A stretch of 64,000 nt of DNA. It comes from an uncultured Clostridia bacterium (GTDB taxonomy: Bacteria > Bacillota > Clostridia > Oscillospirales > Ruminococcaceae). The stretch spans positions 62,001-126,000 of the forward strand of contig CANDVA010000002.1 of assembly GCA_947389015.1 (NCBI GenBank), written 5' to 3'. The notes beneath the pieces were generated by a model. It was given only the letters and a program-made list of their open reading frames with translations. It was not told the origin of the DNA and did not search any database. The position numbers were made by a program, and so were the translations under genes. Shown one piece after another: positions 19,838 to 29,779 of the stretch (position 1 is its first letter; each line of letters starts with the position of its first letter).

Positions 19838-20971
19838 TTAAGCGCCCAGCATTTTGTTGAAATCGGCAAGCGCCTCGGATATCTTTATCTGCTGCGGACA
19901 TACAGCCTCACAGCTGCGGCAGCCGATACACGCCGAGGGCTGCTTATCCCGAGGAACAGCTCCGAGCGCCATAGGCGCGATAAAACCTCCGCCCGTAAGC
20001 TTGTGCTCGTTGTACAGCTCCAATAAATTCGGTATATCCAATCCCTGCGGGCAGTGCGACGTGCAGTAATGACAAGCCGTACACGGAACGGTGCCGCCGT
20101 TTATCATTTCCGCGGCGACGGCGGCGAGCGCGGTCATCTCCTTGTCGGAAAGCGGCTTCGCTTCCTCGTATACCGCTATGTTCTCCTTGAGCTGCTCGAA
20201 ATTCGACATACCCGAAAGCGTGACCTTTACCTCGGGAATACTCTGCAAAAATCTGAACGCCCACTCCGCGGGAGCAGCATCGGGACGAAGCTTTTTCAGC
20301 GTTTCGGTATATTTTTCGGGCAGAACGGCGAGTTTTCCGCCGCGCACGGGTTCCATTACCCACACGGGAATGTTATGCTCGCTGTACAGCTTTACCTTGC
20401 CCGCGGCATTCTGAAACGTCCAGTCGAGCCAGTTGACCTGCAGCTGACCGAATTCCATATATTCTCCGTATTTCCCTATAAACTTTTCCAGCACGGGCAT
20501 TTCCCCATGTGCCGAGAACCCTAGATGACGTATCCTGCCGTTCTTTTTCTGCTCGATAAGGTAATCGAATATTCCGTACTTCGGGTCGAGATACTGCTCA
20601 ACGTTCATCTCACAAACATTGTGGAACAGATAAAAGTCGAAATACTCGACCTGACATTTTTTCAGCTGCTCCTCGAATATCTCTTTCACCTTGTCCATAT
20701 TCGCTAGGTCGTACCCCGGGAACTTATCCGCGAGCCTAAAGTTCTCGCGCGGATAGCTTTTCAGCGCGTTTCCGACCGCCAATTCCGAGTTTCCCGCGTG
20801 ATACCCCCACGCGGTATCGTAGTAGTTGATCCCGTGCTCCATAGCGTAGCCGATCATTTCTTCGGTCTTGTTTTGATCGACGCGGCTGTCGTCGCAGTCG
20901 ATAAGCGGCAGACGCATACAGCCCAATCCCAGAGCCGAGAGCTTTTCGCCGTGAAAATCACTGTATATCAT
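19838..20971 (-). CDS. Aldo/keto reductase with C-terminal 4Fe-4S cluster domain
   Basis: SALGLGCMRLPL, YDTAWGYHAGNSE; CIGCRSCEAVCPQQIKI. Confidence 0.93.
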   Translation of the reverse strand: MIYSDFHGEKLSALGLGCMRLPLIDCDDSRVDQNKTEEMIGYAMEHGINYYDTAWGYHAGNSELAVGNALKSYPRENFRLADKFPGYDLANMDKVKEIFEEQLKKCQVEYFDFYLFHNVCEMNVEQYLDPKYGIFDYLIEQKKNGRIRHLGFSAHGEMPVLEKFIGKYGEYMEFGQLQVNWLDWTFQNAAGKVKLYSEHNIPVWVMEPVRGGKLAVLPEKYTETLKKLRPDAAPAEWAFRFLQSIPEVKVTLSGMSNFEQLKENIAVYEEAKPLSDKEMTALAAVAAEMINGGTVPCTACHYCTSHCPQGLDIPNLLELYNEHKLTGGGFIAPMALGAVPRDKQPSACIGCRSCEAVCPQQIKISEALADFNKMLGA

Positions 20972-21003
20972 AAAAAACTCCTTATCTACATCAATATTTA
21001 ATG

Positions 21004-22047
21004 TTAAGCCTTTGAATAAAGCTTGCTCACGCCGTTATAGCTTCCGACATAAGCGCACCCGCAATAATTGCTCTTAGCCCGCGACGCGAGGACTTTCTTC
21101 GCGGCAGGCGAGGAAAGCACCTGCGCGACGGTCTGTTTTCCGTCTCCGGGAGTTTTCTTGTACTTCGCCGCGCGCTTTGCGGCGAGCTTTTTCGCGGCAA
21201 GGGTACGCTTTCTCCTAGCTTTGAGCTTGCGCTTTTCGGCGAGCTTCTTTTCGCGCTCGTTCTTCTTCGCCTTCGCGAGGTCGCGGTCAAACTTGTTGCA
21301 TTCCGCGACGGTTGGCAGCCGTCTGTAATTCGACGTGCCCGTAAAGCTGCGTATCTCGCGGTCGAGCGCGGCGTTCAGCCCCGCAACGTCCGCGCCGTCT
21401 CCGCCGTTGCGTATCGACTTCTTATAAGCCGACAGCGCCGAAAGCGCGTTGGACAGGCGCATTGCGTTGACCTCGTCCTTTGTGCGGCAGGCGTTCAGCG
21501 AGCAGCGGTACATCTTTTTCGCGGTCTCGGTCCTCTGAAAGCTCGAATACGCGTCGGGATCCTTCGCGGCGAGGTACTGCTGTTCGCTCGGAGTAAGTCC
21601 CGAGCCCGTGCGCATCTTTGCCTTTATACCGCTTAATCGGTTGTCGTCAGCCTTATCGTATTCTCTCTGCGCAAACAGGCTGTCGAGCTTCTCCATTTGC
21701 TCCCTGACCATCTCGGCGACAGACTTTTCCGTCTTATCCCCGGGCTTTCCGACCGCGGGAACTTCAGTCTCCGGCTGCTTGGCAGCGGCAGCATTTTCGG
21801 CTCTCTGCTTTTCCGCGGACTCCATTATCTCATTCATCTTTTCGAGAATTTCATCGGCGCTTGCTTGAGCCTTGCCGCTGCGTACGGCAGCGCGTGCTTT
21901 AGCCGAAAAAGCGGCGGTATCCTTAGCGGAACGGCTGCCCGTAAAGCCCGACTCGATGTTATTCTGTACGCTCGCGGCGCTTTTGACCGATTTGACATAA
22001 GCGGTAATCAAACCGACAGCTGAAAGCTCCACACAAACCACCTCCAT
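21004..22047 (-). CDS. Hypothetical Lys/Arg/Ala-rich protein
   Basis: 347 aa intact ORF; basic helical C-terminal half; no family recognised. Confidence 0.65.
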   Translation of the reverse strand: MEVVCVELSAVGLITAYVKSVKSAASVQNNIESGFTGSRSAKDTAAFSAKARAAVRSGKAQASADEILEKMNEIMESAEKQRAENAAAAKQPETEVPAVGKPGDKTEKSVAEMVREQMEKLDSLFAQREYDKADDNRLSGIKAKMRTGSGLTPSEQQYLAAKDPDAYSSFQRTETAKKMYRCSLNACRTKDEVNAMRLSNALSALSAYKKSIRNGGDGADVAGLNAALDREIRSFTGTSNYRRLPTVAECNKFDRDLAKAKKNEREKKLAEKRKLKARRKRTLAAKKLAAKRAAKYKKTPGDGKQTVAQVLSSPAAKKVLASRAKSNYCGCAYVGSYNGVSKLYSKA

Positions 22048-22146
22048 ATAATATAGTATCTTAAATAATATCGGCAGGGAATTTAAATTTCTTTAGCACA
22101 AATCAAACAATTTGTATATATCTCACAAACAAATACAGCATATTGC

Positions 22147-22178
22147 ACAAAAAGGCTGTGCAAAAAAACGCACAGCCT
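22147..22178. terminator. Hairpin terminator between RNHCP gene and 21004-22047
   Basis: aggctgtgc-aaaaaaac-gcacagcct. Confidence 0.7.
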
Positions 22179-22188
22179 CATAATTTGT

Positions 22189-22614
22189 TCAGCGAATTTC
22201 ACCGTCTCCGCCCATTAGTTTTGTCATCTCCTCGATACGCTCCAACGGGAACGGCGGCAGCGCTATCGGCTTCATTGCGAGCGAAACGAGCTTCATGGGG
22301 TTATCGTCCGCCGCGATACGGTTCGACGAAAGCGCGCCGCATATCTTGCAGCGGTGAATGACCGCCCATTCGCCGTTTTTCCTCACCCACACCGCGATAG
22401 GCTCCATTACTCCTCCGCAGTCCGCGGAGCGGTCTCCGACCTCGTTGTCGAGATGTTGGCTCGACAGGCAGTTCGGACAGTGGTTTCGGTGCTCGCTCCC
22501 CGCGCCCGCGGGAGTGACGAGCCGTCCGCATACCTTGCAGGTAAATGGCTCGGTGCAGGGGTGGGTCTTGTAATAGTTATTTTCAAATGAACGTTTTTTG
22601 TTTTCCCTGTTCAT
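22189..22614 (-). CDS. RNHCP-domain protein
   Basis: FTCKVCGRLVTPAGAGSEHRNHCPNCLSSQHLDNEVGDRSADCGGVMEPIAVWVRKNGEWAVIHRCKICG contains the literal RNHCP motif and CxxC pairs. Confidence 0.92.
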   Translation of the reverse strand: MNRENKKRSFENNYYKTHPCTEPFTCKVCGRLVTPAGAGSEHRNHCPNCLSSQHLDNEVGDRSADCGGVMEPIAVWVRKNGEWAVIHRCKICGALSSNRIAADDNPMKLVSLAMKPIALPPFPLERIEEMTKLMGGDGEIR

Positions 22615-22617
22615 GGG

Positions 22618-22680
22618 ATATCCTCCTAAATCCGAAATAGCCGATTCGGAGGAATGGGATTGTTCCGCAAACCTCCGAGG
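22618..22680 (-). promoter_or_regulatory. Putative translation/transcription attenuator with mutually exclusive hairpins
   Basis: Reverse strand: TCGGAGG can pair CCTCCGA; the same CCTCC can pair with GGAGG of the RNHCP Shine-Dalgarno; TCCGAA can pair TTCGGA. Confidence 0.55.
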
Positions 22681-22725
22681 TTACACAACGGACTCCCTTT
22701 CATAGCTATTAACGTTATTATACAT
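22681..22725 (-). CDS. Putative 14-aa leader peptide MYNNVNSYERESVV
   Basis: aaaggagaaacgt ATG TAT AAT AAC GTT AAT AGC TAT GAA AGG GAG TCC GTT GTG TAA with good SD spacing. Confidence 0.55.
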   Translation of the reverse strand: MYNNVNSYERESVV

Positions 22726-22779
22726 ACGTTTCTCCTTTCTTTCTCCTTAAAAATTATTGACGGCATTGCCGACAACGCA

Positions 22780-22808
22780 ATTATACCATACTTGACCGCC
22801 GTTGTCAA
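22780..22808 (-). promoter_or_regulatory. Consensus promoter upstream of leader peptide: TTGACA-17-TATAAT
   Basis: Reverse complement TTGACA acggcggtcaagtatgg TATAAT, overlapping the end of the upstream gene. Confidence 0.75.
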
Positions 22809-23857
22809 GACCTTTCGCGCCGCGCATCCAGCAGCAATATCGCGCACATCGCCAAAACGCACACCGACAGCGCGGCGTTTTTCGTGAACGGCTCCGCGGA
22901 GGTGTTTGGGGCGAGCGTCTGCACGTCGGCGGGCGGCAGCATTTTCGACAGCGGTATCGCCAGAAACGCGCTTATTAACGACGCGGTTATTCTCGACAGG
23001 ATAAACCGTTTCAGCGGTATCTTGCCCGACAGCGCCGCCACCTGCATTATCACGCATATTCCGCCGAAGCTCAGCAGCGCCGCGCAGACGGAAAGAGCGC
23101 CGCTTGTCGGGACTATCGACTTCAGCCTCGTGACCTCAAGCATCGCCGAGAATATCCCGCCCGAATTCTCCCCCGCGCCGAGCAGTCCGAAAAGCCGCTC
23201 GAACAGAGAGTTCACGCCTATACTTCCGAGCATTGTCGAGATGACCGAGAACCCGACTATCATCGCGCACACCGTAAACATCACCCTTGCGCCCGTCATT
23301 ACCGAGGAGATAAACGCGCCCGACGACAGATCGTACCGCGTTTCGAAGCGTTTCAGCCCGATCTCTCCGCCCATCCTCACTATAAACGCCATAGCCAGCG
23401 ACGATAAAAAGCACACAGCGAACAGCATAAGCCCCGCCGCGGCGCTCCCGAAAACGCGCATTCCGACTATGCCGACGATAAACGACGGACCGCTCCCGAA
23501 GCAGCAGCACAGCATTCTCGCGGCGTTTTTCTCGGATAACGAGCCGCTTTTCACCAGCTCCGAGAGCAGGCTCGCTCCGACGGGATAGCCGCCGATATTC
23601 GCCAGCACGAACACCGCGCAAAGCTCCTCGTCGATACGCAGCAGCTTAGATAGCGGAAACGTAAGCGGACGCAGCGCCGTGCGGTACAATCCGCTCCTTT
23701 GCAGATACGCCGCCAGTACCGAAAAAGCGAACAGCGACGGAATGATCACCTCCAGACAATCCGTGACCGCCGCGCCGACCGCCGCAGTCACGATCCTTGG
23801 CTCGGCTATCAGAAAAACGGCCGCTGATACCGCGATCATCGACAAAATGTACTTCAT
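22805..23857 (-). CDS. YlbJ-like nucleoside recognition domain membrane protein
   Basis: Multi-TM; FVLANIGGYPVGASLLSELVKSGSLSEKNAARMLCCCFGSGPSFIVGIVG. Confidence 0.75.
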   Translation of the reverse strand: MKYILSMIAVSAAVFLIAEPRIVTAAVGAAVTDCLEVIIPSLFAFSVLAAYLQRSGLYRTALRPLTFPLSKLLRIDEELCAVFVLANIGGYPVGASLLSELVKSGSLSEKNAARMLCCCFGSGPSFIVGIVGMRVFGSAAAGLMLFAVCFLSSLAMAFIVRMGGEIGLKRFETRYDLSSGAFISSVMTGARVMFTVCAMIVGFSVISTMLGSIGVNSLFERLFGLLGAGENSGGIFSAMLEVTRLKSIVPTSGALSVCAALLSFGGICVIMQVAALSGKIPLKRFILSRITASLISAFLAIPLSKMLPPADVQTLAPNTSAEPFTKNAALSVCVLAMCAILLLDARRERS

Positions 23858-23877
23858 AATTTCCTCTTTCGTTATTA

Positions 23878-24261
23878 TTACGGCTTTTCCTCGCGGTTTA
23901 CTCCTGCCACGCCTCCGACCGCCGCGAACGACACGCAGAGCAGAAATTTAACAAAAAACATCGCGCTCCACCCGCCGCCGAACACCGCCGACAATATCAG
24001 CAGCGGCAGCACGAACGCTATTCCGCACAGCGCTCCCGTTTTCATTCCGTCGCGGTGTTTTATTATTCCCGCCGTCCGTCCGCACAGAAAGCTGCCTATC
24101 GACATCGCGAGCACCGACGCCGCGCCCGCTGTCTGCGCCGCCGCGTCGGTCAGCGACAGCACCGCCGCCGCAAGCATACTCACCAGCAGCGCCGCGATAT
24201 ATCCCACTATCAGCCCCGCCGCGTACGGCAGCAGCCGAGAATTACGTTTACGTTTACGCAT
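23878..24261 (-). CDS. TIGR04086-like small membrane protein
   Basis: 127 aa, four predicted TM helices, Gly/Ala rich. Confidence 0.6.
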   Translation of the reverse strand: MRKRKRNSRLLPYAAGLIVGYIAALLVSMLAAAVLSLTDAAAQTAGAASVLAMSIGSFLCGRTAGIIKHRDGMKTGALCGIAFVLPLLILSAVFGGGWSAMFFVKFLLCVSFAAVGGVAGVNREEKP

Positions 24262-24329
24262 TGCATCGCCCCCGAACTATTCTATGCAGGGGTTGGACGG
24301 GTTAGAATATTACAGCTTTGTAACCTTTA

Positions 24330-24358
24330 TTGACTTTCATTTTTTCGTATGTTATAAT
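24330..24358 (+). promoter_or_regulatory. Promoter: TTGACT-17-TATAAT
   Basis: ttgact ttcattttttcgtatgt tataat upstream of duplicated lipoprotein. Confidence 0.6.
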
Positions 24359-24508
24359 TAGGTAAGAGAAGGGCAAATTCAACAGTAAACCGCGGAGAAA
24401 ATTGTACGGTATTCACATATCGGATTTTTTTGGAAAAACGCTGTCATATTCATCTTGTTTTTACGAACTTAATTAGCAGAGGAGAGATTTACGGAAAGGA
24501 CTGATATT

Positions 24509-25930
24509 ATGTTCAACAAAAAGCTTACATTCGTTTCGGCAATACTTACCGCGGCGCTTATGACGGGCTGCGCGGAAAGCAGCGCTCCGTACGGCGCGGG
24601 CGACGGTTCTGTCACATATATCGTTAAGTCCGCCGAGACAAGCGTCGCAGATTTCTGCGGCGACGCGAGCTATGGCGGCGCGGGATCCGTCAGCGGCGAG
24701 CCGGCAGAGGACGATCGGGCGGAGGTCATGTGCAGAGATACCAAGACGGTCGGCTATCACGAGCTTGAGCAGATACCCGCGGGCTTGACCTACGGCGAGA
24801 TATTAAAAACGCTCGGAAAGACCGCGGCGTTCGGATATTCCAATTATAGGCAGTACCTCACGTTTGACAGGCGGCTTATTCAGCTGCATTTCAACAGTAA
24901 GGACGACGTTTGCCCGTATTCGGGTATCGAGCTTTTCAACAACGCTCTTCCACTGCGTAAGGAAAATGACTTCGGTCACGGGATAGTCATTAACGATAAC
25001 AGCGGACATGTGACCTACTTTACTCAGCATTACCGCACCAAAGAGCTTTTTTTGACCGATATGGTGCTAATTACCAACGGAGACACCAAGTATATATTCG
25101 AGAACGGCTCCAAAGCCGCGGAGGAGAATTTCAATAAGGCGGGCACAGCGGTACGGTTCGAGACCTCTGGCGATACCACGTCGAGCAATCCTCCCCAGAC
25201 CTACTGCTCCAAGGTGACGATAGTTGACCTTGAGCAGCCCGAGATCGAGCCGCCGTATGACGAAACGCTTCCCGACGGTTCTGTCAAGACGTATTATCCC
25301 GACGGCGTGACGGTCACAAGGCTTGCGAGCGGCGGAGTCGAGACTTATCTTCCCTATATCAACGGCGCTGTGCTAGAGTATACTCCGCCCAAGCCCGCTC
25401 CCGACGAGTTTGTCGATACCGAGGAGCTGTTTCACAGCCTTACAACGGTCACCCGCGAGCAGATGTCGGATATCCCCGCGAATACGTCCTACGGCGGTAT
25501 TCTGGAAAAATTAGGCAGTACTCAGGCATACGGGCAGTCAAATTACAGGCAATACGTCACCGACGACGAACGAATAATTTAGCTCTATTTTGACAGTAAG
25601 GACGACCTTTGCCCGTACTCGGGCACGGAGCTGTACGACCGTGCGCTGTCGCTTAAATACGGCGGCGATAACCCCGCGGGAATGATATACGGGATTCTCG
25701 GCAGAGACGGCAGCTTTTTCACGCACTATGACATATATGACGGGCATTATACGGACAGAATAACGGGGGATTACCTCATAACAAACGACGCGGAGATAGT
25801 TTTCGAGGACGGCTCTCCCGCAGCGGAGGACGATCTCAAGCCCGATGATCCCGTGCTCGTTCGGAGCGACTACGCTTTTTACAGCTATCCCGCGCAAAGG
25901 CACTGCACAAAAATAATCCTGCTGAAATAA
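24509..25930 (+). pseudogene. Lipoprotein with two tandem homologous domains, interrupted by in-frame TAG (25580-25582)
   Basis: Lipobox AALMTGC; domain 1 RRLIQLHFNSKDDVCPYSGIEL versus domain 2 ERII*LYFDSKDDLCPYSGTEL; frame open to TAA at 25928-25930 after the TAG. Confidence 0.75.
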
Positions 25931-25935
25931 TTTTC

Positions 25936-25965
25936 AAGGGACTGTCATAAGGGCAGTCCTTTTTC
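25936..25965 (+). terminator. Terminator after duplicated lipoprotein
   Basis: aagggactg-tcataaggg-cagtccttttt. Confidence 0.7.
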
Positions 25966-26062
25966 TTTCACACAGCCAAACGGTCATCTGTTCTTTTCGG
26001 CGAAAAATATGTAATTTTAAGCAAAAATGCACGAAATTTCAGAAAAAAATTTTGGAATTATA

Positions 26063-26091
26063 TTGCAATTTACAAAAATATGTGATACAAT
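26063..26091 (+). promoter_or_regulatory. Promoter of nifJ: TTGCAA-17-TACAAT
   Basis: ttgcaa tttacaaaaatatgtga tacaat. Confidence 0.6.
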
Positions 26092-26181
26092 ATAAGGTGT
26101 AATATGCGGGAATAGTGTATCGGTTTTTACACCTGCACTTTGCCGCTGATAATTATTTGTATTATAGGAGGAACAAATCCA

Positions 26182-29100
26182 ATGGCTAGACAAAAGCTTA
26201 CGATGGACGGCAATAACGCCGCGGGTCACGTTTCATACGCGTTTACCGATCTGGCGGCTATTTACCCCATCACCCCTTCTTCCGTTATGGCGGAGGTAAC
26301 AGATTCCTGGGCAACGGCAGGCAGAAAGAATATTTTCGGCGAAGAAGTAAAGGTCGTTGAAATGCAGTCCGAGGCGGGCGCTGCGGGCGCGGTTCACGGC
26401 TCTCTTTCCGCAGGTGCGCTGACTACCACCTACACCGCTTCTCAGGGCTTGCTCCTGATGATACCCAATATGTATAAGATCGCGGGCGAGCTGCTCCCCT
26501 CCGTAATTCACGTTTCGGCTCGCGCGGTAGCTTCTCACGCGCTTTCTATCTTCGGCGACCACAGCGATATCTACGCTTGCCGCCAGACGGGCTACGCAAT
26601 GCTTTGCTCCACTAACCCTCAGGAGGTTATGGACTTGGGCGCGGTCGCTCACCTTGCGACTATCAAGGGCAGAGTTCCGTTCCTGCACTTCTTTGACGGC
26701 TTCAGAACCTCTCACGAGATCCAGAAGATCGAGGTCTGGGATTATGACACCCTCGCTAAGATGGTAGACTGGGATTCCATTCAGGCGTTCCGCGACAGAG
26801 CGCTCAACCCCGAGCAGCCCGTTCTCCACGGCACCGCTCAGAACCCCGACATCTTCTTCCAGGCTCGCGAGGCTTGCAATAAGTACTATGAGAACATTCC
26901 GAACATCGTTACCGAGTACATGGACAAGGTCAACGCCGAGATCGGTACCGACTACAAGCTGTTCAACTACTACGGCGCTCCCGACGCAGAGGAAATTATC
27001 GTGGCTATGGGCTCAGTTTGCGATACTATCGAGGAGACTATCGACTACCTCGTAAAGCAGGGCAGGAAGGTAGGTCTCGTAAAGGTAAGACTGTACAGAC
27101 CGTTCGTTTCCTCCGCTTTCGTTTCGGCTATCCCCGAGACAGCGAAGAAGATCACCGTTCTCGACAGAACGAAAGAGCCGGGCTCTCTCGGCGAGCCGCT
27201 GTTCCTCGACGTTGTCGCTGCTCTCAAGCGCGAGAACAAGTTCCAGAGCGTTCCCGTATTCAGCGGACGTTACGGTCTCGGCTCGAAAGACTGCAACCCC
27301 GCGCAGATCATCGCAGTATACAACAACAAGGAGAAGCCGATCTTCACCATCGGTATCGAGGACGACGTTACCAATCTGTCGCTCGCTATCACCGAAAACC
27401 CGAACACCACTCCCGAGGGCACTACCTGCTGTAAGTTCTGGGGTCTCGGCTCGGACGGTACCGTCGGCGCGAACAAGAACTCCATCAAGATCATCGGCGA
27501 CCACACCGATATGTACGCGCAGGCGTACTTCGCTTACGACTCCAAGAAGTCGGGCGGCGTAACCATCTCTCACCTGCGCTTCGGCAAGACCCCGATAAAG
27601 TCCACATACTTTATCAATAAGGCGAACTTCGTAGCCTGCCACAACCCCTCTTATATCGATAAGTACGATATGGTTGAGGACGTTATCCCCGGCGGTTCGT
27701 TCCTGCTGAACTGCCAGTGGTCGGTCGACGAGCTGGGCGAAAAGCTCCCCGCTCCCGTTAAGGCTTATATCGCTAAGAACAACATCAACTTCTATATCAT
27801 TAACGCGATAAAGGTAGCCAAGGAGATCGGTCTGGGCAACAAGACCAACACCGTGCTCCAGTCCGCGTTCTTCTCGATCGCAAACATTATCCCCGCTGAT
27901 CAGGCTATCGAGTATATGAAGAAGATGGCTTACAAGTCGTTCGCCAAGAAGGGCGACGACATCGTCAACATGAACTACGCCGCTATCGAAAAGGGCGCAG
28001 GCGAGGTCATCAAGGTCGACGTTCCCGCCGATTGGGCTGACTGCACGGGCGAGCTCGTTCATCCTCACTTTGAGGGCGGCACGGGCAACAACAAGTCGCT
28101 TATCGACTTCGTAAACAACATTCAGGTCCCTGTAAACGCGCAGCGCGGCGACAAGCTCCCCGTTTCCACATTCGTTGACATCGCGGACGGCACGTTCCCG
28201 CAGGGCTCCGCCGCTTTTGAGAAGCGCGGTATTGCCGTTGACGTTCCCAAGTGGATCCCCGAGAACTGTATCCAGTGTAACCAGTGCGCAATGGTTTGCC
28301 CGCACGCCGTTATCCGTCCGTTCGTTTATAGCGAGGAGCAGGCGGCTAAGCTGCCCGAGGGCGTTGCGACAAAGGACACGACAGGTATGCCCGGTATGAA
28401 GTTCACAATGGCTATTTCCACGCTCGACTGCACAGGCTGCGGCGTATGCTCCAACATCTGCCCCGCGGGCGCTAAGGACAAGGCTAAGAACGCGCTCGTT
28501 ATGACGCCTATCGAGCAGGCTATGGATCAGCAGAAGTTCTTCGACTATGCGGTGACCAACGACAACTCCAACAGCGCTGCCGTTGAGAAGTTCAAGGAGA
28601 GCACCATCAAGGGCGCACAGTTCAAGCAGCCGCTGCTCGAATTCTCGGGCGCTTGCGCGGGTTGTGGCGAAACACCGTACGCTAAGCTCATCACCCAGCT
28701 TTTCGGCGACAGAATGTATATCGCGAACGCAACAGGCTGCTCCTCTATCTGGGCAGGCTCCGAGCCGTCCACTCCGTACACCGTCAACAAGGCAGGTCAC
28801 GGTCCCGCTTGGGCTAACTCCCTGTTCGAGGACAACGCGGAATTCGGTCTCGGTATGTTCCTCGCTCAGGATACTCTCCGCAAGAGAGCGCAGAGCAAGC
28901 TGAAAGAGATCGCGGCGCTTGACGGTCACGAAAAGGCAAAGGGTCTCATCGACGAGTACTTCAACACCGTAAACGACGGCAAGGCTAACGCCGAGGCTAC
29001 CAAGAACCTCGTTGAGGCGTTCGAGAACTGCCAGTGCGCTAACGAGCCCGCTGTCAAGGAAGTCCTCAAGCTCAAGAGCTACCTCTCCAAGAAGAGCCAG

Positions 29101-29760
29101 TGGATCTTCGGCGGCGACGGCTGGGCTTACGATATCGGCTACGGCGGACTTGACCACGTTATCGCGTCGGGCAAGAACGTAAACATCTTCGTATTCGATA
29201 CCGAGGTTTACTCCAACACGGGCGGTCAGGCTTCCAAGGCGACCAACGTCGGCGCTGTCGCACAGTTTGCGGCGGGCGGCAAGGACGTCAAGAAGAAAGA
29301 TCTCGCAGGTATCGCGATGAGCTACGGCTACGTATATGTTGCGCAGATCTCCATGGGCGCGGATCGCAATCAGTGCCTGAAGGCAATTGCCGAGGCTGAG
29401 GCTTACGATGGACCGTCGCTGATAATCGCTTACGCTCCGTGTATCAACCACGGCATCAAGGGTGGTCTGATGATCGCTCAGCAGGTCGAGAAAGAAGCCG
29501 TTGAGGCGGGCTACTGGCACCTGTTCCGCTTCAATCCCGCGCTCGCGGATGAGGGCAAGTCTCCGTTCACGCTCGACAGTAAGGCTCCTACGGGCGATTA
29601 CAAGGCGTTTATGATGAGAGAGGTACGTTACAACTCGCTTATGCGCGCTAATCCCGACAGAGCTACTGTACTGTTCGACAAGGCAGTCGCTAACTCCAAG
29701 GCTAAGTACGACCACCTCGTTGAAATGCAGAAAGCTTACAAGGAAGAGTTTGAGAAGTAA
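26182..29760 (+). CDS. nifJ: Pyruvate:ferredoxin (flavodoxin) oxidoreductase
   Basis: DGNNAAGHVSYAFTDLAAIYPITPSS; two 4Fe-4S motifs CIQCNQCAMVCPH and CTGCGVCSNICPA; TPP domain GGDGWAYDIGYGGLDHV. Confidence 0.97.
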   Translation: MARQKLTMDGNNAAGHVSYAFTDLAAIYPITPSSVMAEVTDSWATAGRKNIFGEEVKVVEMQSEAGAAGAVHGSLSAGALTTTYTASQGLLLMIPNMYKIAGELLPSVIHVSARAVASHALSIFGDHSDIYACRQTGYAMLCSTNPQEVMDLGAVAHLATIKGRVPFLHFFDGFRTSHEIQKIEVWDYDTLAKMVDWDSIQAFRDRALNPEQPVLHGTAQNPDIFFQAREACNKYYENIPNIVTEYMDKVNAEIGTDYKLFNYYGAPDAEEIIVAMGSVCDTIEETIDYLVKQGRKVGLVKVRLYRPFVSSAFVSAIPETAKKITVLDRTKEPGSLGEPLFLDVVAALKRENKFQSVPVFSGRYGLGSKDCNPAQIIAVYNNKEKPIFTIGIEDDVTNLSLAITENPNTTPEGTTCCKFWGLGSDGTVGANKNSIKIIGDHTDMYAQAYFAYDSKKSGGVTISHLRFGKTPIKSTYFINKANFVACHNPSYIDKYDMVEDVIPGGSFLLNCQWSVDELGEKLPAPVKAYIAKNNINFYIINAIKVAKEIGLGNKTNTVLQSAFFSIANIIPADQAIEYMKKMAYKSFAKKGDDIVNMNYAAIEKGAGEVIKVDVPADWADCTGELVHPHFEGGTGNNKSLIDFVNNIQVPVNAQRGDKLPVSTFVDIADGTFPQGSAAFEKRGIAVDVPKWIPENCIQCNQCAMVCPHAVIRPFVYSEEQAAKLPEGVATKDTTGMPGMKFTMAISTLDCTGCGVCSNICPAGAKDKAKNALVMTPIEQAMDQQKFFDYAVTNDNSNSAAVEKFKESTIKGAQFKQPLLEFSGACAGCGETPYAKLITQLFGDRMYIANATGCSSIWAGSEPSTPYTVNKAGHGPAWANSLFEDNAEFGLGMFLAQDTLRKRAQSKLKEIAALDGHEKAKGLIDEYFNTVNDGKANAEATKNLVEAFENCQCANEPAVKEVLKLKSYLSKKSQWIFGGDGWAYDIGYGGLDHVIASGKNVNIFVFDTEVYSNTGGQASKATNVGAVAQFAAGGKDVKKKDLAGIAMSYGYVYVAQISMGADRNQCLKAIAEAEAYDGPSLIIAYAPCINHGIKGGLMIAQQVEKEAVEAGYWHLFRFNPALADEGKSPFTLDSKAPTGDYKAFMMREVRYNSLMRANPDRATVLFDKAVANSKAKYDHLVEMQKAYKEEFEK

Positions 29761-29779
29761 TTCACCAAGTGAATAGCAG

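Noticed and set aside
24509-25930. Genome-wide TAG-to-Gln recoding suggested by the amber codon
   Set aside because: TAG is used as a normal stop (e.g. DUF378 gene at 44914-44916), and only decaying-looking lipoprotein genes carry internal TAGs here.
27013-29715. 900-aa minus-strand ORF antisense to nifJ
   Set aside because: Mirror-frame artefact of strongly biased codons in nifJ; Leu/Arg/Val-rich, no domain, no RBS. The sense strand is a textbook PFOR.
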